Assembly: GCF_010993705.1 (NCBI RefSeq)
Contig: NZ_WOFO01000014.1
Location: forward strand, 1 to 64,000
DNA: 64,000 bases
Source of the DNA: Cyclobacterium sp. SYSU L10401
Lineage (GTDB): Bacteria; Bacteroidota; Bacteroidia; Cytophagales; Cyclobacteriaceae
Direction: 5' to 3'
How positions within the stretch are numbered: position 1 is the first letter of the stretch; every line of letters begins with the position of its first letter. This document shows positions 45,385 through 54,198 of this stretch, in pieces. A model generated the notes under the pieces. The model did not search any database. It was not told the origin of the DNA and was given only the letters and a program-made list of their open reading frames with translations. The position numbers and the translations under genes are program-made.

Positions 45385-45945
45385 ATGAAATACCTTATTG
45401 CAGGTCTTGGCAATATCGGACCTGAATATGAACTGACACGCCACAATGTAGGCTTTCTGATCCTGGATAGACTGGCAGACCAGGAAAAAATAAACTGGGA
45501 AAGCAACCGCCTCGCATTTACTTCACTTTTTAAGCATAAAGGACGGCAGATTCATTTAATCAAACCGACCACCTATATGAACCTCAGCGGAAAAGCGGTC
45601 AATTACTGGATGAAAGAATTGAAAATACCGAAGGAAAATGTTTTGGTGGTGGTTGATGATATTGCCTTGCCTTTTGGTAAATTACGGATGAAAGCAAAGG
45701 GATCTGATGCCGGCCATAATGGGCTTAAAAATATTGCCGAACTTACCGGAGGGCAGGACTATGCCAGGCTTAGGTTTGGTATAGGAAGTGACTTCTCCGC
45801 AGGTCGACAAATTGACTATGTGCTGGGCAGGTGGTCTCAAAAAGAAATGGACCTTCTGCCTGAAGCCATGGATCGGGCAGCCAGCATGATTGCTGCTTTC
45901 TGCACCATTGGACTCGAAAAAACCATGAACCAATACAACCAATAA
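45385..45945 (+). CDS. pth: peptidyl-tRNA hydrolase
   Basis: A 186-residue enzyme that releases peptides from peptidyl-tRNA dropped by ribosomes. Key residues are visible: the Asn and His of GLGNIGPEYELTRHNVGF, the Asp in VVDDIALPFG and the Asn in DAGHNGLKNI. Length and spacing are normal for bacterial Pth. The thiamine-binding-type gene starts 3 bp after its stop, so the two share a message, as with Wzi downstream. It starts 50 bp after the rplY terminator and therefore needs its own promoter. Confidence 0.96.
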   Translation: MKYLIAGLGNIGPEYELTRHNVGFLILDRLADQEKINWESNRLAFTSLFKHKGRQIHLIKPTTYMNLSGKAVNYWMKELKIPKENVLVVVDDIALPFGKLRMKAKGSDAGHNGLKNIAELTGGQDYARLRFGIGSDFSAGRQIDYVLGRWSQKEMDLLPEAMDRAASMIAAFCTIGLEKTMNQYNQ

Positions 45946-45948
45946 AAC

Positions 45949-46239
45949 ATGCCTCAGATCAATCTCGGGATTCAGATTGTACCCAAAAGTAAAACCCTGG
46001 ACAGCTACCCATTGGTAGATAAAGCCATTGCCGTCATCGCCGCATCCGGTGTGAAATATGAAGTTACCCCTTTCGAAACCGTTATGGAAGGACCTGAAGA
46101 TCAATTGATGGCCATTGCCAGGAAGGCCCAGGATGCCGTACTTGCTGCCGGAGCAGATGAAATATTGGTATATTACCGCATGCAGATCAGAGCCGACAGG
46201 GATGTGAGCATGGATGAAAAGACCCACCCTCATCGATAA
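45949..46239 (+). CDS. thiamine-binding family protein (YkoF/MTH1187-like)
   Basis: A 96-residue ferredoxin-like protein of the DUF77/MTH1187 group: the first strand INLGIQIVPKSK, the Tyr-Glu pair VKYEVTPFETVMEG and the late AAGADEILVYYRMQI. Relatives bind thiamine or HMP; whether this one does is untested. It lies 3 bp after pth; 11 bp separate it from the preferred Wzi start. The C-terminus is basic (HPHR). No thiamine riboswitch is seen in front of the unit. Confidence 0.8.
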   Translation: MPQINLGIQIVPKSKTLDSYPLVDKAIAVIAASGVKYEVTPFETVMEGPEDQLMAIARKAQDAVLAAGADEILVYYRMQIRADRDVSMDEKTHPHR

Positions 46240-46249
46240 GCATGCTCCC

Positions 46250-47980
46250 ATGAACCGGCGCCTCAACAAAAGTCGACGTATTGATACTTTTGAAAAGAAA
46301 ATGCTGTCCGGTGTGATCCTGCTTTGGATACTTTGCTTTTCAGAAATCATGGGGCAAAGCCTTCCGGTAAATTACCCCTTGATCCAGGACTACCTGAGAA
46401 GACAACAAGTGGCAGGAAAGTTTCCCCTTACCCACAGTTTTCAGCTTTTACCCCTTCAAGCTGAAGTTATCGGGCAGGCACCTTATAAGGAAGACAGCAT
46501 CACCAACCTGGATTTTGGAAAAGCCCTGCTTAAAGACGGTAAAAACTTTCAATTCCGCCTTTTGCCGGTGCAGCTAAGCCAACATTTCAATTCCTCCCAT
46601 CCCTACAGCCGAAATCAGGGTCCTCTTCTGCCCGCCAAAGGTTTCCAGCATATGATTGAGCTGGGTTTTCAGGCAAGCTGGGGACCTGTCAGCCTCCAGC
46701 TATACCCTCAGTTTCTTTATGCACAAAACCTTCCTTTTGAGGAATATGATCCTTCCCTACCGGAAATTTTTTTCATCCGGATAAGTAATTTTGTAGGCCG
46801 GCTGGATATCCCGGTAAAGCACGGCAGGCAGCCCATTCGGAGGACATTACCCGGAAACTCTCATATAAAAGTAAATTTTGGCGCTTTCGCTGCCGGCGTA
46901 TCTACAGAAAATCTATGGTGGGGGCCCGGAATACAGCAGGCATTGTTGATCAGTGACAATGCAGAAGGATTCCTGCATGCCACCCTACATACCCGAAAGC
47001 CAGCCAAAACGGCCATAGGCCATTTTGAAGGCCAGTACTTCATGGGCAAGTTGGAAAACTCCCAATTACCCTATTACAGTGACAGCAGTTTTGAACGTTT
47101 CAGAACATACCCTGATGATTGGCGCTATTTTACTGGTATTACCCTTAGCTATTCACCTAAATGGATAAAAGGATTGTCCTTAGGGGTCGGAAGAACCTTT
47201 ATGATGTACAGCAGGAAATTAGAGGAAAATGGCTGGGCGGCCTGGTTCCCCATCTTTGAAGGGCTACAGAAAGAGCGGGTTGGCCTGGAAACATCCAGGT
47301 TCCGGGAAACCGACCAGCATTTTACTGCCTTTGGACGCTGGGTTTTGCCAGAGGTAAAAATGGAAATATACGGTGAATTTATCCGTACGGACCACGCATT
47401 AAACTGGAGGGAATTGATACTGAATCCTGAACATGCCCGGGGCTACACCCTGGGATTCAGTAAAATAATCCCCCTACAGGAGAACAAACAGGTTCACATC
47501 AACCTGGAAATGACCCAGACGGAAAATAGTATCAATAACCTGGTAAAATACGAGGGCAGTAGTTTTAATTTTAACCATGGAGGATTGGGACTCTATGAGA
47601 ATTTCCAGGTTGTCCATGGTCTTACCCATAAAGGGCAGGTAATCGGATCAGGTCTCGGACACAGTGGGAATGGTGCAAGGGTTACCGTCAGTAGGACAAA
47701 TGGCCTGGACAGCTGGGGCTTTTCCCTGGAGCGGCTATCCAGAGACAATAATTTCTACAATTTCAATAAGGCCAACGGGCTGGACCTACTCCCCTGGGTA
47801 GACTTGAGCATGGGAGCCCACTTGGACAAAAGGCTAGGCCAATTGCTGGTATCAACCAGAATCCGGCTGATCCAATCGCACAATTATAATTTCGGGATCG
47901 TAGAAAGCAATTCAATTGGGGATTTCGGAAACAAGCGGCTAAATTTTCATTCCCGAATCAAGCTGGCTTATCTTTTCTGA
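46250..47980 (+). CDS. capsule assembly Wzi family outer-membrane protein
   Basis: From ATG 46250 the 576-residue protein has a basic N-terminus and a hydrophobic signal (MLSGVILLWILCFSEI, ending MGQ), followed by a beta-barrel rich in alternating aromatic residues. VSTENLWWGPGIQQALLISD followed by the GHFEGQ segment corresponds to the Wzi core, the outer-membrane protein that fixes capsule polysaccharide to the cell surface. It ends in an aromatic residue (LAYLF), as is usual for barrels. A frame from 46214 would overlap the previous gene by 26 bp. No other capsule gene is adjacent. A bidirectional terminator-like hairpin follows. Confidence 0.83.
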   Translation: MNRRLNKSRRIDTFEKKMLSGVILLWILCFSEIMGQSLPVNYPLIQDYLRRQQVAGKFPLTHSFQLLPLQAEVIGQAPYKEDSITNLDFGKALLKDGKNFQFRLLPVQLSQHFNSSHPYSRNQGPLLPAKGFQHMIELGFQASWGPVSLQLYPQFLYAQNLPFEEYDPSLPEIFFIRISNFVGRLDIPVKHGRQPIRRTLPGNSHIKVNFGAFAAGVSTENLWWGPGIQQALLISDNAEGFLHATLHTRKPAKTAIGHFEGQYFMGKLENSQLPYYSDSSFERFRTYPDDWRYFTGITLSYSPKWIKGLSLGVGRTFMMYSRKLEENGWAAWFPIFEGLQKERVGLETSRFRETDQHFTAFGRWVLPEVKMEIYGEFIRTDHALNWRELILNPEHARGYTLGFSKIIPLQENKQVHINLEMTQTENSINNLVKYEGSSFNFNHGGLGLYENFQVVHGLTHKGQVIGSGLGHSGNGARVTVSRTNGLDSWGFSLERLSRDNNFYNFNKANGLDLLPWVDLSMGAHLDKRLGQLLVSTRIRLIQSHNYNFGIVESNSIGDFGNKRLNFHSRIKLAYLF

Positions 47981-48001
47981 ATTGGCGCAGCGTAAATTAA
48001 G

Positions 48002-48034
48002 CAGCAGGCTTCACGTTTGGAAAGCCTGCTGTTT
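48002..48034. terminator. hairpin terminator between convergent Wzi and Dabb genes
   Basis: CAGCAGGCTT (48002-48011) pairs perfectly with AAGCCTGCTG (48022-48031) around a 10-base loop, followed by TTT on the plus strand and by TTAATTT on the minus strand. It lies 22 bp after the Wzi stop and 6 bp after the Dabb stop, so it can serve both. Confidence 0.75.
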
Positions 48035-48039
48035 ACTGA

Positions 48040-48462
48040 TTATTTTGCCCAGTAATCTATTACGGTTACATCTTTCATATGTGGGCTTAAAACTTCCACA
48101 AATGCCTGGTGATCAGGATGCGGTAAATAAACTTCACGGTCTGCTTCACTTTCAAACGTAACCAAAAAACAATGGGTAAGCCCGTTGTTTAGTCCCTCAG
48201 GACTATTGTTTGTTCCCCATTCAAAATCCTTAATTTGAGGGATTTTATCTTGCAAAGCAATAAAAGCATCTTCTACTTTTTTAATGTCTTCCTGACTGGA
48301 TTCCTCCTTAAAGGATAGCAAGACCACATGTCTCAACATGGCTTTTTCGGTTACATTTTGCTCCATTTCTATGGTTTTTTCTTCTGTTTCACTAGATGTG
48401 TTTCCGGATTGACAGGCTGCCGCCAACAATACCAGCATGGCAAATGAAAAAAATCGATACAT
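48040..48462 (-). CDS. lipoprotein with Dabb (stress-responsive A/B barrel) domain
   Basis: From ATG 48462 the 140-residue protein has a lipoprotein signal with C17 in LLAAACQSG, a short acidic linker, and a Dabb domain (about 42-138) starting MLRHVVLLSFKEESSQEDI and ending in HPHMKDVTVIDYWAK-like residues. Dabb proteins are small dimeric barrels with varied roles; a lipid-anchored form is most likely periplasmic. The longer frame from 48525 puts 21 residues before the signal and is rejected. It is monocistronic. Confidence 0.82.
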   Translation of the reverse strand: MYRFFSFAMLVLLAAACQSGNTSSETEEKTIEMEQNVTEKAMLRHVVLLSFKEESSQEDIKKVEDAFIALQDKIPQIKDFEWGTNNSPEGLNNGLTHCFLVTFESEADREVYLPHPDHQAFVEVLSPHMKDVTVIDYWAK

Positions 48463-48709
48463 GGTGTTTTTTGTTTTGGTTATCAATTGAACGATTAAGA
48501 AGTAAAATAAATGAAAAAAAACCATTTTAAAGCAAATTAGTATTTTTATTGTTCCCTTGCCAGCGTTTATTTTCTGATAACCTGGAGAATCAGGTGAAAT
48601 CTTATCTTTTGAATGACCCTCTTTCTACTATTTATTTACAGCAAATTCAATTATTTATGCTACTTTTATAAAAAATTTATTTATTCTGGGCCAATATTAT
48701 GATAAATAC

Positions 48710-48731
48710 CATTTACTTTTAAAAGTAAATG
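48710..48731. promoter_or_regulatory. perfect 22-bp palindrome upstream of the receiver gene
   Basis: CATTTACTTTT (48710-48720) is followed directly by its reverse complement AAAAGTAAATG (48721-48731), 55 bp before the receiver start. With no spacer it is more like an operator than an RNA hairpin. It shares the AGTAAA/TTTACT half-site with the sequence around the TetR operator. Confidence 0.5.
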
Positions 48732-48785
48732 CCATCAATTCAATCAAACAGCAATATTAAACAGCATTAAGGATCAGTAATTTTT

Positions 48786-49187
48786 ATGGATAAGATCGGA
48801 TTAACGTACATTGTGGATGATGACCCGCTATACAATTTTGGAGCAAAAAAACTTTTGGCACTCACTTCCTTCTCAGAAGATGCCTCCTTTTTTTTGAATG
48901 GCGAAGCTGCGTGGAAAGATTTTGAAAAAAGGATTCGGGAAGATGTGGTGCTTCCAGATGCCATCCTCCTGGACATCAACATGCCCATTATGAATGGCTG
49001 GCAATTCCTGGACAGGGTTTCGGAGGCAAATTTCACCCATCCCGTAAAGATTTTTGTCATCTCTTCCTCTATCAACCAGGATGAAATGGATCGGGCCAAG
49101 AACTATCCTTTGGTCGTTGATTACATCACCAAGCCGATGACCCTGGATAAATTTAAATTCCTGAAAAAACGTATTCTGGACTTGTAG
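48786..49187 (+). CDS. single-domain response regulator (CheY-like)
   Basis: A 133-residue receiver without an output domain. It has the acidic pocket VDDDPL, phospho-acceptor Asp in AILLDINMPIMNG, Ser in VISSSI and Lys in YITKPM. Such lone receivers pass phosphate on or bind partner proteins; several orphan kinases in this window lack a regulator and are possible partners. It has its own transcription unit, preceded by a perfect palindrome, and converges with the GH3 gene. Confidence 0.92.
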   Translation: MDKIGLTYIVDDDPLYNFGAKKLLALTSFSEDASFFLNGEAAWKDFEKRIREDVVLPDAILLDINMPIMNGWQFLDRVSEANFTHPVKIFVISSSINQDEMDRAKNYPLVVDYITKPMTLDKFKFLKKRILDL

Positions 49188-49222
49188 CTTCACAAAGGAC
49201 CAGCAATTTTACCCCTTTCCCA

Positions 49223-52165
49223 TCAATCTTCTGACTGATTTTTATCCATGGCCTGATAGACTTGTTCGAGTATGTTTGTCCTGATATTGAGGCGGTAGAT
49301 GTTTCTGTTTTCCCTTGACGGATAAACCCGGTTAGATAGGAAAACATAAACTATTTCATTTTCCGGATCTATCCAGGTATAGGTTCCGGTAAAGCCCGAA
49401 TGTCCAAAACTACTTTCCGGTGCACTTGGTGCTGCATTTCCATTGGGATCTCCCGGTTTATTGGGTCGGTCAAAACCCATTCCCCTATAATTGCCGGACT
49501 CACAATACACACACCTGGAATATGCTGAAACCACCCCGGGGGCAATGAGCTGCTGCCTGGCATAGTTACCGTCATAGAGGTAGAGGTGCATGAGTTTGGC
49601 CAGATCGTTGGCATTGCCGAACAATCCTGCATGCCCGCTTATTCCTCCCAGCATGGCTGCCCCCTCATCATGAACGGTGGCATGAAGTAACTGCTTTCTA
49701 AAGGCTGTATCTATCTCTGAAGGGACAACCCTGTCCAGCGAATAATTTTTATATGGATTGTAGGTAAGCGTGGCTGCTCCCAGGGGCTTGTAAAGGTTCC
49801 GCTCCAGGTAATCATAAAAACCCTCTCCAGTGATGGCCTCCACTACTTTTGGGGCTAAAATAAAAGAAAGGTCACTGTACACATATCCGGGTTCAGGATT
49901 TAAAGGTGAGTCCAGGATCTCCTTATAAATCTTTTGATCATATTTACGGTGGATATACAAATTATCAGCCACCCTGACCGGAAATCTTCGGGAAGAGTCA
50001 GATTTCATGGTAAACCATTTAAAGCTTCCATTCTTCCTGACGGTGGACATCCAGAAAGGAATCCAGGACCGCAGTCTGGCCTGGTGGGTCAATATATCAC
50101 TGTACTTCAAACCCGCTTTATTGGTGCCTCTTGCAGCCGGTAAATAAGTGCCCAGGGTTTCGTTTTCATCAAATTTCCCCAGACCTTTCAAATGCATGAA
50201 TGCTGCCAGCGACGTGCTGATTTTGGTAATGGAGGCCAGATCATACAGGTCACCTGACCTCACCTCCTGCAGGGAGTCATAGGTATGGTACCCAAATGCT
50301 TTGTGGTAAAATACCTGTCCTCCCTTTGCCAATAGTACCTGTCCCCCCGGAATGGCCCTTTCACGGATGGCCAGCTGCATCATGGAATCAATGCCCGTCA
50401 AATCTTCTGTGGCTATCCCCACTCCTTCAGGCTGGGTGTAGCCGATACGAAAACCGGCTGCTGTCTCCAAACCGTCTCCCAGGCCAAAAGCTTCATTAAT
50501 GGTCACCGGAAGTTTTCCCTTTGCCCCTATCCCCCCAAAAATTAACTGAGCCGTCAGGTCCTGTGTCAGCGGGGTTTCCTGATAGGCTGCAATCAGGCCT
50601 GAAGCCTGCTCCAAACCTGGAATTTTATCCAAACTATATACATTTCCAAAAATACTGACAACCACAGCCTGATTGGCCATGAGCTCCCTGATCAATACAT
50701 TCATTTCCGGCGTAATTCCAAAATCATTGCCTCCCTCCCGAATGCCTAATCCATGAACGCCCACCAGGACCAGCTGATACGCAGCAAGCTCCTGCTTTAA
50801 ATCATAAATGGCCTCCATATCTCCGTCGCCGGGAAATGTAAAATGATCCATTGGGCTGTATCGCTCCAAGCCTTTTTGAAATTCAGTAAGCTCATCGCTC
50901 CCCAGGGAAAGGGATGCAATTCTGGTGTTTTCCAAACCCTTTACAGGCAGTATGTTATCTTCATTTCTTAACAGGGTGAGCGAGGCCTCCGTTAATTTTC
51001 TGCTCAGGTACGCTGCCTTAGGGCTGTTCAAATCTGCTATCAGGTGATCTGTGTCTACGGGTTGAAGTCGGTCTAAGCTTAACCAAGCCTTGGCCTGGAG
51101 CACTTTAAGGACTCGTTGGTCTATCTCTTCCTGACTGATATCTCCTCTCTCCAGGGCCTTTTTGACTTCCCTGATCGTGGCAGGTACATCCATGGTATTC
51201 AAAAGCATGTCATTTCCCGCTAAAAGCGCTTTGACATCTACCACGCCCGGAGGGTAATAGCTGGCCACAGCCTGCATATTCAACGCATCAGTAAATACCA
51301 ATCCTTCAAACCCCATTTCCTTTTTCAACAAGTCAGTAACTATGGGCCTGGATAAGGTTGATGCCAAATTTGGGGTGTCATCCAGTGCAGGAATATTCAT
51401 ATGGGCCACCATGATGCTGCCCAGGCCCTGATCCATTAATTGCTGAAAAGGAAATAATTCTGTTTCCTGTAACCTCTTTTTGGAAAAATGGAGTACAGGC
51501 AGGGAATAATGGGAGTCAGCATCCGTATCTCCATGCCCGGGAAAATGCTTGGCAGAAGCCAATATTCCATGATCCTGCATGCCCCTCATGTATGCCAGTG
51601 ATTTTATGGCCACATTTTCCTTCTCCTCCCCGAAAGAACGAAAACCAATGACCGGATTGTTGGCATTGTTATTTACATCTACCACCGGAGCAAAATTCAC
51701 ATGGATACCTGCTCTTTTGGCCTGCCGGGCTACTTCTGCACCCATTTCATACAGGAGTTCCGGATCTGAGATTCCGCCCAGAGCCATTTGGTATGGGTAG
51801 CGCACGGTGCTATCCAGGCGCATGCGCAAACCCCACTCTCCGTCCAGACTGATCATCAGGGGTACCTTGGATTCCTCCTGGAAGCGATTGATCATATGGG
51901 CCTGCCTTACTGGTCCCCCCTGAAAAAAAATGATCCCCCCTACCCCATACTTGCTTACCAAACCCGATATGGAATCTACATGAACCTGATCCTTATTAGA
52001 ATAGGCAGGAATCATGATCAGCTGAGCAATGCGTTCCTCAGGACTGAGGCTGGCCAAAACAGAATCTGCCCAGGGCCGATATTTTTCATCCAGGAAAGGA
52101 GGCGCCTGCCCTTGTGCCAGGAGGAGTGGACCCGTAAGAAAAAACAGTGCCATGAAAAAAAGCAT
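49223..52165 (-). CDS. fusion of GH3 beta-N-acetylglucosaminidase and class C beta-lactamase-like domain
   Basis: From ATG 52165 the 980-residue protein has a Sec signal peptide (about 1-20, LLLAQG). Residues 30-330 are a GH3 NagZ-type barrel: KHFPGHGDTDADSHYSLP with the His-Asp pair and the nucleophile Asp in LVFTDALNMQAV. Residues 340-560 are the GH3 C-terminal domain. Residues 580-970 are a serine beta-lactamase/DD-peptidase-like domain with SxxK (ASITKIST), a YSD in place of YxN, and HSGFTG as the KTG counterpart. The fusion suggests cleavage of GlcNAc-MurNAc-type material and of peptide or ester bonds in peptidoglycan fragments. A divergent symporter gene starts about 200 bp away. The frame is open up to 52270. 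Confidence 0.9.
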   Translation of the reverse strand: MLFFMALFFLTGPLLLAQGQAPPFLDEKYRPWADSVLASLSPEERIAQLIMIPAYSNKDQVHVDSISGLVSKYGVGGIIFFQGGPVRQAHMINRFQEESKVPLMISLDGEWGLRMRLDSTVRYPYQMALGGISDPELLYEMGAEVARQAKRAGIHVNFAPVVDVNNNANNPVIGFRSFGEEKENVAIKSLAYMRGMQDHGILASAKHFPGHGDTDADSHYSLPVLHFSKKRLQETELFPFQQLMDQGLGSIMVAHMNIPALDDTPNLASTLSRPIVTDLLKKEMGFEGLVFTDALNMQAVASYYPPGVVDVKALLAGNDMLLNTMDVPATIREVKKALERGDISQEEIDQRVLKVLQAKAWLSLDRLQPVDTDHLIADLNSPKAAYLSRKLTEASLTLLRNEDNILPVKGLENTRIASLSLGSDELTEFQKGLERYSPMDHFTFPGDGDMEAIYDLKQELAAYQLVLVGVHGLGIREGGNDFGITPEMNVLIRELMANQAVVVSIFGNVYSLDKIPGLEQASGLIAAYQETPLTQDLTAQLIFGGIGAKGKLPVTINEAFGLGDGLETAAGFRIGYTQPEGVGIATEDLTGIDSMMQLAIRERAIPGGQVLLAKGGQVFYHKAFGYHTYDSLQEVRSGDLYDLASITKISTSLAAFMHLKGLGKFDENETLGTYLPAARGTNKAGLKYSDILTHQARLRSWIPFWMSTVRKNGSFKWFTMKSDSSRRFPVRVADNLYIHRKYDQKIYKEILDSPLNPEPGYVYSDLSFILAPKVVEAITGEGFYDYLERNLYKPLGAATLTYNPYKNYSLDRVVPSEIDTAFRKQLLHATVHDEGAAMLGGISGHAGLFGNANDLAKLMHLYLYDGNYARQQLIAPGVVSAYSRCVYCESGNYRGMGFDRPNKPGDPNGNAAPSAPESSFGHSGFTGTYTWIDPENEIVYVFLSNRVYPSRENRNIYRLNIRTNILEQVYQAMDKNQSED

Positions 52166-52367
52166 GTTTCCTGAAAAGATCGACTTGTATTTACCCTTAA
52201 AAATTGAAATGATGCAGGACACCACCTTTTTTGCGTTTATAATTTTTATCATTTTTTCGAATACCATCAAATTGACCTGAAAGATACCAATTTTGTCGCT
52301 TACCGTTAAAATGATTTAAAGAAATTGCCTATCATTGGAAGTTAATTTTCATTTCAATTAGGAAAAC

Positions 52368-53822
52368 ATGAGCCCACTTCTGGTTTTTGGCGTCATTGCA
52401 GGGTATTTTGCGCTTCTATTGCTGATCAGTTACCTGACCTCCCTAAAATCTGACAGCCTTACGTTTTACACCGGCAACAGGGAATCGCCCTGGTTTTTGG
52501 TGGCTTTTGGAATGGTCGGTGCATCCCTTTCCGGAGTAACCTTTATTTCTGTTCCCGGAGAGGTCGGCAATACCAACTGGGCTTACCTGCAATTTGTGAT
52601 GGGCAATATGGTGGGTTATGCCGTGATTGCCCTGGTATTGATCCCGCTATTTTATAAGCTGAACCTGATTTCCATTTACGAATACCTGAAAAGCAGGTTT
52701 GGCCACAAAACCTACCTTTCCGGGGCTACCATTTTTCTGATTTCCCAGACCATAGGTGCCTCCTTTCGCTTATTCCTGGCAGCCACTGTCCTGCAAATTG
52801 CCTTTTTTGATGCCTTCGGCATTCCCTTTTATGCTTCGGTTTTTTCTACCATGCTTCTGATCTGGCTATACACATACAAAAGTGGCATCAAAACCATCGT
52901 CTGGACCGACACCCTGCAGACCACCTTCCTGCTTTTGGCTGTTATCATTACCATCATCGTAATCGCTAACCAGCTGGGTAAAAGCGGGGGTGAAATCCTT
53001 GCCATCATCGGAGAAAGTGACCTGTCCAAAATCTTTGTTTGGGAAGGCAATACCAGTCAAAATTTCTTCAAAATGTTTGCCGGAGGGGTATTCATTACCA
53101 TTGCCATGAACGGGCTGGACCAAAATGTGATGCAGAAAAACCTGACCTGCCGCAATAAGGGAGAAGCCCAGAAAAATATCTTTTGGTTTGCCATAAGCTT
53201 TTTCCTTTCCAACCTGCTTTTCCTGGCACTGGGTATTTTGCTGTACCATTATTCAGGAGTAAATGGCCTGGCGCTGCCGGCTGCATCTGACGAGCTCTTC
53301 CCAACCCTGGCCCTGAATCATTTTGGCATTCTCGCAGGCGTAGTCTTTTTGCTGGGTATCACGGCTGCGGCCTTTTCCAGTGCAGACTCTGCATTGACGG
53401 CGTTGACTACTTCATTTTGTATTGATATTGTGAATCTTCCAGCCAAGGAAAACATCAACCAGGATCAGACCCGTAGGTGGATCCATATAGGCTTTACCTT
53501 CCTGGTATTTCTGACCATCGTGGTTTTTAATGAAGTCAATGACCGAAGTGTGGTAAGTGCGGTATTCAAAGCTGCCGGCTTCACCTATGGTCCCCTGTTG
53601 GGACTGTTTGCCTTTGGGCTGACCAACCAGCTGACAATCAGAGACCGCTGGGTACCGTACATCTGCCTGATCAGTCCCTCGCTCTCCTTTGTGATTGATT
53701 GGAATGCTGCCAGCTGGTTCAATGGCTTTCAATTCGGTTTTGAAATCCTGCTGGTCAATGCCGCCATCACCTTCCTGGGTTTATGGATCAGTTCCAGAAA
53801 TATCCTTTCACCGCATCAGTGA
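52368..53822 (+). CDS. sodium:solute symporter family transporter
   Basis: The 484-residue protein has about 13 hydrophobic segments of the SSS family. Typical parts are SLSGVTFISVPGEVGNTNWA near residue 58, the Na+-site helix TAAAFSSADSALTALTTSF near 330, and IYEYLKSRFG near 107. It should import a small solute with sodium. The subgroup cannot be fixed; the divergent GH3/beta-lactamase gene makes sugar or muropeptide uptake plausible. Its last 15 bp overlap the convergent small membrane protein gene. Confidence 0.9.
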   Translation: MSPLLVFGVIAGYFALLLLISYLTSLKSDSLTFYTGNRESPWFLVAFGMVGASLSGVTFISVPGEVGNTNWAYLQFVMGNMVGYAVIALVLIPLFYKLNLISIYEYLKSRFGHKTYLSGATIFLISQTIGASFRLFLAATVLQIAFFDAFGIPFYASVFSTMLLIWLYTYKSGIKTIVWTDTLQTTFLLLAVIITIIVIANQLGKSGGEILAIIGESDLSKIFVWEGNTSQNFFKMFAGGVFITIAMNGLDQNVMQKNLTCRNKGEAQKNIFWFAISFFLSNLLFLALGILLYHYSGVNGLALPAASDELFPTLALNHFGILAGVVFLLGITAAAFSSADSALTALTTSFCIDIVNLPAKENINQDQTRRWIHIGFTFLVFLTIVVFNEVNDRSVVSAVFKAAGFTYGPLLGLFAFGLTNQLTIRDRWVPYICLISPSLSFVIDWNAASWFNGFQFGFEILLVNAAITFLGLWISSRNILSPHQ

Positions 53823-54002
53823 AAAGGGCAACATGAACAAGGCAAAAATCATGGATAAGGTCAGGGTGACCCCAAACCCCAATAGCCGGAATGGCAACAG
53901 GATCAGCCAGATCAACGGATAAAGGAATAACAGCAAAATGGCAATGGGCCAGCAAAGAACAAAAAGGATGGCCCAAAGCACCAGGCCGGTAAATGCGCTC
54001 AT
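53808..54002 (-). CDS. small membrane protein, 64 residues, function unknown
   Basis: The product is almost entirely hydrophobic, with two membrane helices (about 5-27 and 30-60) broken by a PLIW segment and a single Arg (PFRLLG) between. It ends in FSLMR. It is believed real because strand-shadow frames rarely give such a clean two-helix pattern and the start ATG at 54002 is well placed. It overlaps the 3' end of the symporter gene by 15 bp on the opposite strand. I do not recognise the family. Confidence 0.6.
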   Translation of the reverse strand: MSAFTGLVLWAILFVLCWPIAILLLFLYPLIWLILLPFRLLGFGVTLTLSMIFALFMLPFSLMR

Positions 54003-54198
54003 GGTTAAAATTTAAGTGGTGTTTTTGAGTCCATTATTCCAATTGAATGCCAAATTATAAAAAATGCCTTTTGCCGCAATCAAGAGCCTTTCATAAATAA
54101 AGCACCGCAGGAGAAGTCCGTATTCGGACAGGTATTTGTCCGATCATAGCTTCCCTAGGCACTGAAGTAAAATGCATCCTGGCAAGCTGCTGGCTTTT

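Noticed and set aside
45682-46350. 222-codon antisense frame across pth, the thiamine-binding-type gene and Wzi
   Set aside because: Fully antisense to three well-supported genes and without family features.
54116-54150. overlapping GTCCG/CGGAC hairpins downstream of the aldo/keto reductase
   Set aside because: Short stems (5-6 bp) without a T run; too weak to call a terminator or attenuator.
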